39,063 nucleotides of DNA. Source: Butyrivibrio sp. (lineage in GTDB: Bacteria > Bacillota > Clostridia > Lachnospirales > Lachnospiraceae). The stretch spans positions 1 to 39,063 of the forward strand of contig JAAVHB010000124.1 in NCBI GenBank assembly GCA_014799955.1, given 5' to 3'. This document shows positions 16,187 through 22,373 of the stretch, piece after piece (position 1 is the first letter of the stretch; each line of letters opens with the position of its first letter). The position numbers and the translations under genes were made by a program. Under the pieces are notes generated by a model. That model had not been told where the DNA came from. It saw only the letters and a program-made list of their open reading frames with translations, and did not search any database.

Positions 16187-17961
16187 ATAAGTTCCTCCTC
16201 TCCGATAATTTCCAGCGCCTTACGGTAATCACCGTACTGCGCCTCGTAGGTCGAATAGTATAATCCCTTCGCCTCCATAAGCTCCTCATGCGTTCCGCGC
16301 TCAGCGATATGCCCGTGTTCGAGAATAATAATCTCGTCGGCATGACGCACCGAGGAAATTCTGTGCGCAATGATTATTTTGCTTGTATCCTTCATCTGCG
16401 ACAGATTCTGCTGTATTTCATACTCGGTTTCCATATCAAGCGCCGAGGTCGAATCGTCCAGTATAAGAATCTGCGCATTCTTGGCAAGCGCGCGGGCAAT
16501 GCTCAGTCGCTGCTTCTGTCCGCCCGACAGACCTACGCCCCTCTCGCCGATTACCGTGTCGTAGCCCTCTGTGAGCTTATCGACAAACTCCGCGGCGTGC
16601 GCGGCGGATACCGCGCTCTTTACTCTCTCGTCCGACATCGTGCTTCTGCTGCCGAGCTTTATGTTCTGCCTTATCGTATCGGAAAAAAGAAATACATCCT
16701 GCGTTACAACAGAGGTGCAGCCCCTTACAGTTTCAAGGGAAAGCTCCCTTATATCCGTGCCGTCTATCGTTATTTTTCCCTCGCTTACATCGTAAAAACG
16801 GTTTATAAGATTGACAATCGTGCTCTTGCCCGCGCCCGTAACTCCCATTATTCCGAGAGTTTTGCCCTTCGGAAGTTCAAAGCTTATGCCGTCAAGAATT
16901 CTGCTGTCATTCATTGAGAAGGACACATCTTCAAAGCAAAGGATTCCTTCCACCTTGTCGGGTGTCACCGCGTCGGGTGCATTGTAAATCTCAGGCTTTT
17001 CCGCCAGTATCTTGTTAATCTTTTTGTTGGAGGCAAACGCAGCCGCAAGCGCGTTGGTAAGCCAGCCCATATTCTCCATGGGCCATACGATATTGTTGGC
17101 ATACTGTATAAACGCAGTAAGCACGCCCAACGACACGTTCCTGTATATAACGGCGTAACCTCCGATCAGAAGCACGGCAAGCTGCATAACCTTCGGCACA
17201 AAGCCCATGTTAGGGTCAAATTTTGCCATGATTGTCGCCTGCTTGACGTTAAGCTCGGAATATTTTTCGTTGTTCTTCCTGAACTTCTCAAGCTCGTAAT
17301 CTTCTCTGGCAAAGGACTTGACCGTCCTCACGCCGGAAAGATTTTCCTGTACCACGGTGTTGAGCACCGCATTCTGCTCGCTTATGTCGTCGTAAACCTT
17401 ATCGAGCCTTCGCTCAAGTCTTATCGCCATAAATCCCATAACCGGCATTGCGGCAATCGGAATAAGGCTGAGCTGCCAGTTAAGCCTGAGCATACATATT
17501 ACCACTCCCACAAGGTACAGAACCGCTTCTATGATAAGCATTCCGACAAAACCGAAAACATCCCATATCCTGTCAACGTCATCCTTTACCCTCGCCATAA
17601 GCTCTCCGGTATTATTCTTGTTAAAATATGACCGTGACAGCGTCTGTATATGGTTAAAGAGGTTTTTTCTGCTCATGCTCGCGACACGGCTTCCGCATAT
17701 ATCGCATGTAAATTCCTTGACATACTGAGCTACCGCCCTGCCGCCGCCTATAATAAGAATAAAAACCAAATCCTTTTTCAGAATCTCCATATTACCGCCC
17801 ACAAGCACATCGTCAACGATTGACTTTGTGACAAGCGGAAACCACACGTCAAGCGCCACGGAAACCAAAAGCGCCGCCAGGGCAATCAGGTATCTCCACC
17901 AGTTGCGCCCGACATATTTTCCGATTGGATTTTTGTTCACCTTTTCTTTACTCCTGCTCAT
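16177..17961 (-). CDS. ABC exporter half-transporter, pair 1 subunit with Asp at catalytic Walker B position (BmrC-like)
   Basis: 594 residues: membrane domain (about 20-320) and ATPase domain with Walker A GVTGAGKST (373-381), signature LSGGQ (478-482) and His533 in IAHRIS. Walker B reads LILDDSTSALD, with Asp503 where a catalytic Glu is normal. This is the degenerate-site subunit of a heterodimeric exporter; the partner is the overlapping next gene. A multidrug or toxic-compound export role is the usual one for this class. It is the first ABC gene after the leader and terminator structures, with AAGGAGG eight bases before the ATG and the terminator U-run directly upstream of it. Confidence 0.92.
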   Translation of the reverse strand: MSRSKEKVNKNPIGKYVGRNWWRYLIALAALLVSVALDVWFPLVTKSIVDDVLVGGNMEILKKDLVFILIIGGGRAVAQYVKEFTCDICGSRVASMSRKNLFNHIQTLSRSYFNKNNTGELMARVKDDVDRIWDVFGFVGMLIIEAVLYLVGVVICMLRLNWQLSLIPIAAMPVMGFMAIRLERRLDKVYDDISEQNAVLNTVVQENLSGVRTVKSFAREDYELEKFRKNNEKYSELNVKQATIMAKFDPNMGFVPKVMQLAVLLIGGYAVIYRNVSLGVLTAFIQYANNIVWPMENMGWLTNALAAAFASNKKINKILAEKPEIYNAPDAVTPDKVEGILCFEDVSFSMNDSRILDGISFELPKGKTLGIMGVTGAGKSTIVNLINRFYDVSEGKITIDGTDIRELSLETVRGCTSVVTQDVFLFSDTIRQNIKLGSRSTMSDERVKSAVSAAHAAEFVDKLTEGYDTVIGERGVGLSGGQKQRLSIARALAKNAQILILDDSTSALDMETEYEIQQNLSQMKDTSKIIIAHRISSVRHADEIIILEHGHIAERGTHEELMEAKGLYYSTYEAQYGDYRKALEIIGEEELICQ

Positions 17962-17970
17962 ATTTCCTCC

Positions 17971-18073
17971 TTTTTATATAAAAACAGCCCACCGGTAACC
18001 CGCGTTTCGCGCATACAAACGCAAAACAAAAGCCGCCGTCCTGTTACAGACTGCGGCGTATTACCGATGGGCT
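17971..18073 (-). terminator. Attenuator terminator directly before the first ABC gene
   Basis: In the minus-strand transcript AGCCCATCGGTAA (18061-18073) pairs along 13 positions (one T-G wobble) with TTACCGGTGGGCT (17986-17998), followed by GTTTTTATAT and at once by the AAGGAGG of the ABC gene. The 62-base loop holds other hairpins. A terminator between a promoter with a small ORF and the first gene is the layout of an attenuator. Confidence 0.75.
18022..18057 (-). terminator. Second hairpin with U-rich tail inside the leader
   Basis: GCCGC (18053-18057) pairs with GCGGC (18032-18036), extended past one mismatch by four more pairs around a GTAACA-type loop, and is followed by TTTTGTTTTG. 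It lies within the loop of the larger terminator. It may be a terminator itself or support the larger fold. Confidence 0.5.
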
Positions 18074-18096
18074 TATATATTCAGAAACTATCCGAC

Positions 18097-18208
18097 AATA
18101 AGCTTAACAGCGTATTACGAGGCAGGCTGCAACAATGCTATAAGAATTATTAAAATCGACTATATATTTAACGGTTTTAAACATAAATCCTACCTCCTTA
18201 AGCTTATT
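18097..18208 (-). repeat. 11-bp inverted repeat bracketing the leader ORF
   Basis: AATAAGCTTAA just before the leader ribosome site (18198-18208) and its exact complement TTAAGCTTATT overlapping the leader stop codon (18097-18107) can pair around the whole ORF. A ribosome on the leader would prevent this pairing. A 9-base direct repeat, GTAATACGC, also occurs at the leader's end (18110-18118) and in the terminator region (18056-18064). Confidence 0.6.
18104..18184 (-). CDS. 26-residue leader peptide upstream of the ABC operon
   Basis: ATG at 18184 to TAA at 18104. The peptide begins MFKTVKYIVDFNNSY and ends VAACLVIRC. TAAGGAGG lies eight bases before the ATG, and a strong promoter lies 57 bases upstream of the start, so translation is well supported despite the size. 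The middle is hydrophobic and the whole resembles the first segment of a half-transporter N-terminus. Placement before terminator hairpins and an asymmetric multidrug exporter pair matches bmrB upstream of bmrCD in Bacillus, a leader whose stalled translation under ribosome-targeting drugs prevents termination. That function here is inference. A peptide substrate of the transporters, or a remnant of a lost ABC gene, are alternatives. Confidence 0.65.
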   Translation of the reverse strand: MFKTVKYIVDFNNSYSIVAACLVIRC

Positions 18209-18240
18209 TGATGCTGCCAAACCAAACAGCGCCTTTAATA

Positions 18241-18269
18241 AAGCTAACACTGCCGGATAAATTTGTCAA
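18241..18269 (-). promoter_or_regulatory. Promoter of the leader-ABC operon
   Basis: Minus strand: consensus -35 TTGACA (18264-18269), 17-base spacer, -10 TAGCTT (18241-18246) preceded by TGT (extended -10). Start of transcription falls near 18234, about 50 bases before the leader ATG. Confidence 0.75.
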
Positions 18270-18295
18270 CTGTTTTTTAACATAAATTATACTTT

Positions 18296-19090
18296 TTAAA
18301 ATTCCAGATTATCGGGCATCACATACCATTTGCCGCCTGATTTGTACAGCACAAGCGGCGCAGAACTTTCCTGCCATTCTTCATAATAGGAGTTCCATAC
18401 TTCATATGTCACTTCCGCCTCACACATATCGCTGATTTTTACGCTTGATCCCATCTGTCTGTTAATTTTTCTGACAAAATCACTGACTTCGGATTTATCG
18501 TACTTTTCGCTGTCCGTAATCCTGATGCGCCTGTATTTGTAGTTTGTGCTTGACGCCGTAATTGAAGCTCTCATAAGACGGACTATACGCTCCTTGTCAA
18601 AACCCGAATCCTCCTCTATCGCCTTGAGAAGACTGTCGGATACCATAGCGTCAAGCAGCGCCTCTCCGTCCTTTGAGTAAAGCGCGTTATAATACGCCTT
18701 TACGGCTCCGTTTTTCGTGAGGCTTCCGCTTCCGGTTACATACCTGAAAAAGAACACAAGGAAGAGAATTATAAGCACTGCAGCGGCTCCGAATAAAGGG
18801 ATAAGCCTGCGCCTTGATTTCTGCTTTTTTTTCTTAACCCTTCCGACCTTGCCGTCCGCAGAAGGATTTTGTGAATACATATTCTGAAGCTGCTGTTCTG
18901 CACTCAAAGAGTCATATGTGTACATAGGGCGCGAGCCGTCCGACGTGTCATATGTATAGGACGGTCCGGCAAAGCTGTCCGTATACTCCGGAGCCTGCTG
19001 CGATAATCCGTTTGTCTGCGGGGTTCCGCAGCCCGGGCAGAAATTATCCCCGTCGTTCATCTGTTTACCGCATTTAGCACAATACTTCAT
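18296..19090 (-). CDS. Zinc-ribbon single-pass membrane protein
   Basis: 264 residues from the ATG at 19090, which has GGAGG eight bases upstream; the frame is open to 19159 but without a ribosome site. A zinc ribbon CxxC...CxxC uses Cys4, Cys7, Cys18 and Cys21. A Gln/Ser/Tyr-rich linker with two copies of YTYD follows, then a basic patch (84-95), one membrane span (about 96-117), and an outside domain of roughly 145 residues that resembles the NTF2-like/DUF4878 group seen in such proteins. The topology puts the ribbon inside and the domain outside. Function unknown; a sensory or envelope-assembly role is possible. It has its own promoter. Confidence 0.8.
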   Translation of the reverse strand: MKYCAKCGKQMNDGDNFCPGCGTPQTNGLSQQAPEYTDSFAGPSYTYDTSDGSRPMYTYDSLSAEQQLQNMYSQNPSADGKVGRVKKKKQKSRRRLIPLFGAAAVLIILFLVFFFRYVTGSGSLTKNGAVKAYYNALYSKDGEALLDAMVSDSLLKAIEEDSGFDKERIVRLMRASITASSTNYKYRRIRITDSEKYDKSEVSDFVRKINRQMGSSVKISDMCEAEVTYEVWNSYYEEWQESSAPLVLYKSGGKWYVMPDNLEF

Positions 19091-19130
19091 TATAAAATCC
19101 TCCGTGATACATCTTATCCCTGTCCATAGA

Positions 19131-19159
19131 ATTATACTATAAGGCATTTTCGGAGGCAA
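19131..19159 (-). promoter_or_regulatory. Promoter of the zinc-ribbon gene
   Basis: Minus strand: -35 TTGCCT (19154-19159), 17-base spacer, -10 TATAAT (19131-19136), about 40 bases before the ATG at 19090. Confidence 0.7.
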
Positions 19160-19195
19160 GGGAAATTTAACGGCATTTACGCGGTTTGTCCGCCT

Positions 19196-20614
19196 CTATC
19201 TGTATACGATGTCACGCTCGGGAAGCGACGAGCCCGCAAGAGTGTTCTTGTCGGTATTGCTCCCGTCGGTATAGCCGTAATACGCAATCGCCTCCGATGT
19301 AAAAATATATCTGTCAACCAACAAATCCTTTTTATTGAAGAGCACGTCGCCGCCCAACATAAAATACGCATAGCAGCTGTTGAAATCCCCGTTCGTCACA
19401 TCCACAAAATACCATTCCCCATTGTACATTACCACGTTCCACGCATGAGTGGAATTGATAACTATGTAATTTGGAATTCCCATTTTATCCAGAAGAAGCT
19501 TATACGCCTTCGCGTAACCCTCGCAGACTGCCTTGCCGGATACCAGAGCCCCGTATGCCGAATGAGCCTCATAGGAATCGCTCTGATTATTGTAATCCGC
19601 TCTTCCGCACAGATAATCGTATGCCGAAAGGATTTTCTCGTAATCGCTTCCCGTAAAGCCCTCCGTGGCGCGGCTCACGATGCCGTCAACCTGCTCCGCC
19701 TGATCTGAATCCTCATATGAATAATAGTAAATGGCATAAATCGAGTGCTTTTTGCTCCCCACGTCTCCCATTTTTTTGATTTTGAAAATAGCAAGCCCGC
19801 GGCTGTAATAGGTCTGGTAATCAAGACCTAGCTGTTCGTAAAGATACGCATCCCTCGCGTATACGTCGGCTATGCTTTTGTCCGACGCCGCCTTTTCGTC
19901 CAACCGCGCAAGTCCCGCGGTCATATCGTCAAACAGACCCAAAGGAGTGATTATGTAATTGACAGATTTCTTTCCGTGCGCCAGGGTAAGCAGGTTCTTA
20001 CTACAGTATTCGGCAAGCTTTTCAGTGCTGTCAACCGGTACAAAACCGTCGTTCAGATACAAATCATAATAGCTTTTGCCGGTATACCCCGGAACCTTAA
20101 AGAAAAAATCCACGGAATGGTCTATCGGCTGAATTGGGTTCTGCACCTGAAACGCCTCTGAGCTTTGAGCCTCGGTACTGCCCGTACCGTCGGATGTGGT
20201 CACAGGCTCGGGGGCGGTTGTCGTCTTATCCTCCGCAGGCGCGGACGTATTGTCTGCGCTTGTCTTCTGGTCTTCTGGCACACCTAAAGAAGTCCCGTCA
20301 GTAGGCGCGATTTGATTATCACTCGTAAATTCTTCCGTTACATTGGGAGTTGTGCCGTCGGAACTAACCGTTTCCGTCTGACTATTGCTGTCTGTCAAAG
20401 GAACGGTCCCATCCGTCACCGCATTATCCGTTATGGGAACCGTTTCGGTACTTTCATCCGTATCCCCATAAGAATAATCAAGAACGTGATATGACTCCGA
20501 TTCACTCATATCACTGTAAGAATTGCCGTTACCGCAGGCAGATAAAGCCGCAGAAACAAAGCAACTGAATAATACTGCCGTTGCAGCAGCAGTAAACAAT
20601 TTTCTATTTAACAT
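19196..20614 (-). CDS. Transglutaminase-like domain lipoprotein
   Basis: 472 residues from the ATG at 20614 (AGAGG nine bases upstream; the upstream extension to 20662 lacks a site and would spoil the signal peptide). The signal ends in LSAC with lipidated Cys27. About 130 residues of Ser/Thr/Asp-rich low-complexity spacer follow. The C-terminal part holds a transglutaminase/protease-like core with the Cys-His-Asp triad visible as AVCEGYAKA (Cys364), THAWNVV (His390) and VDVTNGD (Asp405). Anchored on the outer face of the membrane, it may cross-link or cleave wall proteins or peptides; substrate unknown. The layout is common in Clostridia. Confidence 0.85.
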   Translation of the reverse strand: MLNRKLFTAAATAVLFSCFVSAALSACGNGNSYSDMSESESYHVLDYSYGDTDESTETVPITDNAVTDGTVPLTDSNSQTETVSSDGTTPNVTEEFTSDNQIAPTDGTSLGVPEDQKTSADNTSAPAEDKTTTAPEPVTTSDGTGSTEAQSSEAFQVQNPIQPIDHSVDFFFKVPGYTGKSYYDLYLNDGFVPVDSTEKLAEYCSKNLLTLAHGKKSVNYIITPLGLFDDMTAGLARLDEKAASDKSIADVYARDAYLYEQLGLDYQTYYSRGLAIFKIKKMGDVGSKKHSIYAIYYYSYEDSDQAEQVDGIVSRATEGFTGSDYEKILSAYDYLCGRADYNNQSDSYEAHSAYGALVSGKAVCEGYAKAYKLLLDKMGIPNYIVINSTHAWNVVMYNGEWYFVDVTNGDFNSCYAYFMLGGDVLFNKKDLLVDRYIFTSEAIAYYGYTDGSNTDKNTLAGSSLPERDIVYR

Positions 20615-20649
20615 ATATACAAACCTCTGGCCGATATCAACCGACCCGG

Positions 20650-20678
20650 ACAATAAACACAATCAAAAAGTTACACAA
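20650..20678 (-). promoter_or_regulatory. Possible promoter of the transglutaminase gene
   Basis: Minus strand: -35 TTGTGT (20673-20678), 17-base spacer, -10 TATTGT (20650-20655), about 35 bases before the ATG at 20614. Both boxes are imperfect. Confidence 0.4.
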
Positions 20679-20723
20679 ATCAAACATACAGCCTGCAAAC
20701 GAGCTAAGGATTAAAAACATGTC

Positions 20724-20752
20724 TTGAAAAAAACACAGGCTGCTTCTATAAT
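20724..20752 (+). promoter_or_regulatory. Promoter of the PHP-domain gene
   Basis: Plus strand: -35 TTGAAA (20724-20729), 17-base spacer, -10 TATAAT (20747-20752). It leaves a leader of about 130 bases before the ATG at 20892. In this leader I see only AT-rich sequence and a weak GCAAA/TTTGC hairpin near 20850-20875; no known riboswitch. Confidence 0.65.
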
Positions 20753-20891
20753 TCTAGTATAAATATTAACTTTGCGTATAGGGCCGCGAATAATCTGCCT
20801 TCCGCAACCTTCTTACATATTATAGCATACCGATTATTTTTATTCCATAGCAAATTTCGACAATTTTTGCGCTTTTTTAAGGAGATTTTAT

Positions 20892-21749
20892 ATGAATATA
20901 GTTGATTTGCATGTACACTCGAACGCTTCGGACGGCACCTTGAGCCCCTCCGCCCTCGTAAAGGAGGCGGCAAAGGCGGGACTGTCCGCATTTGCCCTGA
21001 CGGACCACGACACCGTATCGGGTGTTGAGGAGGCTGTAAACGCCGCCGCTTCCTGCGGCATAGAGGTAATTCCGGGAATCGAGATAAGCACCTGCTATAA
21101 GGATAAGGAAATCCATATTGTCGGTCTTTTTCTCGACTATACGGACAAAGGCTTTACGGATGCCCTCGGAAGTGAAACAAAGCGGCGCGAACGGCGCAAC
21201 CTTGAGCTTATCCGACGTTTTAACGAATACGGCTTCGCCGTAAGCGCCGAGGAAATCTGCAGTATGTTTCCCGACAGTATAATTACAAGAGCGCATTTTG
21301 CTTCATACATGGTTAAAAAGGGTTATGTAAAGGATAACAATGAGGCTTTTTCAAAATATCTCGGTCAGGGAATGCCTCTTTACGTTCCGAAGGAGCTCAA
21401 AAAACCCGACGAATCCATAGGGCTTATCAGCTCTGCGGGCGGTGTCGCCGTTTTAGCGCACCCCCTTCTCTACAGACTGACATCCGGCGAGCTGCGCTCA
21501 CTGTGCGCGGAGCTTAAAAGCCTCGGACTTGTCGGGATAGAGACAATGTACTCCACCTACCGCGGGTTCGACGAGCTGAATGTCCGTAAGCTCGCTCACG
21601 AATTCGGACTTCTTGAATCCGGCGGCTCCGATTTTCACGGCGCCAACAAGCCCCATATAAGCCTCGGCAGCGGATGCGGGAATCTGCGCATAAGCGCGTC
21701 ATATATGGAAGCGCTCAGGGCAAAAAGCCGCGGCTTTTCGGAATGTTAA
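20892..21749 (+). CDS. PHP-domain phosphoesterase (RNase AM/YciV-like)
   Basis: 285 residues of the PHP family. Metal-binding residues are visible in order: DLHVHSNASDG (His7, His9, Asp14), LTDHD (His39, Asp40), GIEIS (Glu64), EIHIVGL (His75), VLAHPLL (His190) and GGSDFHG (Asp247, His249). The length and the order match the YciV group, for which 5'-3' exoribonuclease and 3',5'-bisphosphate nucleotidase activities are known. The start has AAGGAG eight bases upstream. It is transcribed away from the transglutaminase gene. The exact substrate cannot be told from sequence. Confidence 0.88.
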   Translation: MNIVDLHVHSNASDGTLSPSALVKEAAKAGLSAFALTDHDTVSGVEEAVNAAASCGIEVIPGIEISTCYKDKEIHIVGLFLDYTDKGFTDALGSETKRRERRNLELIRRFNEYGFAVSAEEICSMFPDSIITRAHFASYMVKKGYVKDNNEAFSKYLGQGMPLYVPKELKKPDESIGLISSAGGVAVLAHPLLYRLTSGELRSLCAELKSLGLVGIETMYSTYRGFDELNVRKLAHEFGLLESGGSDFHGANKPHISLGSGCGNLRISASYMEALRAKSRGFSEC

Positions 21750-21841
21750 AAAGCTTTGCGCCTTATTCAAAAGCCGTTTGGTAGAATTCCGACCGTCAGA
21801 AGGCTATAATATTTTCAAACAATACAAAAGGAGATTGCAAA

Positions 21842-22315
21842 ATGAGACTGGGCGAAAATATTTACACATTGAGAAAAAAGCAAAAGCTCTCACAGGAGCA
21901 GCTTGCAGAGAAGATAAACGTGACGAGACAGACCATTTCCAATTGGGAGCTTGGCGAAACCTCTCCCAACCCCGAGCAGCTTATAAAATTATCGGGAGTA
22001 TTCGGAATCAGCATTGACGAGCTCGTTGGAAACAACACATATTATACGGGAATAAATTCCGCAGCGGATACAGAAGCTGCCCAAACAGCCTCAAACGAAA
22101 AATCCGGCGCGCCCAAGGGCACAGAATCCGGGATAAATCACAGGATTCCTTTTGTCATTTCTTTAGTTTCAGCAGCATTGTGGGCAGTAATCGCAATAAT
22201 TTTTTTCGCCGGCGGAAACGAAATTCTCGGAACCTTTGATGTAATTATATGCTTTATATGGGTGACTGTCGCCATTATACAGTACAAAAGATTTATAAAG
22301 AAGAATTCAGATTGA
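21842..22315 (+). CDS. XRE-family regulator with two membrane segments
   Basis: 157 residues. Residues 4-60 form a Cro/C1-type helix-turn-helix (LSQEQLAEKINVTRQTIS, WELGETSPN). A Ser/Ala/Gly-rich linker (64-100) follows, then two hydrophobic spans (about 102-123 and 128-147) and a basic tail. This membrane-tethered XRE design is common in Clostridia; the signal and targets are unknown. An AAAGGAG site lies seven bases before the ATG. It follows the PHP gene by 92 bases, with a TATAAT-like box near 21805 but no good -35, so it may be co-transcribed or separately started. Confidence 0.88.
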   Translation: MRLGENIYTLRKKQKLSQEQLAEKINVTRQTISNWELGETSPNPEQLIKLSGVFGISIDELVGNNTYYTGINSAADTEAAQTASNEKSGAPKGTESGINHRIPFVISLVSAALWAVIAIIFFAGGNEILGTFDVIICFIWVTVAIIQYKRFIKKNSD

Positions 22316-22321
22316 CATTAA

Positions 22322-22365
22322 TGCCGCGCCGCTCTCTTGCCGAGAACGGTGCGGCATAGATTTTT
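22322..22365 (+). terminator. Intrinsic terminator after the XRE gene
   Basis: TGCCGCGCCG (22322-22331) pairs with CGGTGCGGCA (22347-22356, one G-T), extended by TCTC/GAGA around a TTGCC loop, followed by TAGATTTTT on the plus strand. It lies between this gene and the convergent ppk. Confidence 0.85.
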
Positions 22366-22373
22366 CTGAATAT

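Noticed and set aside
20689-20742. CAGCCTG...CAGGCTG inverted repeat in the divergent intergenic region
   Set aside because: Seven-base arms 40 bases apart with no U-run, and the right arm lies in a promoter spacer. Too weak to call a terminator or operator.
21720-21745. AAAAGCCGCGGCTTTT palindrome near the end of the PHP gene
   Set aside because: Lies within the coding sequence, has no loop and no following U-run, so it is not a convincing terminator.
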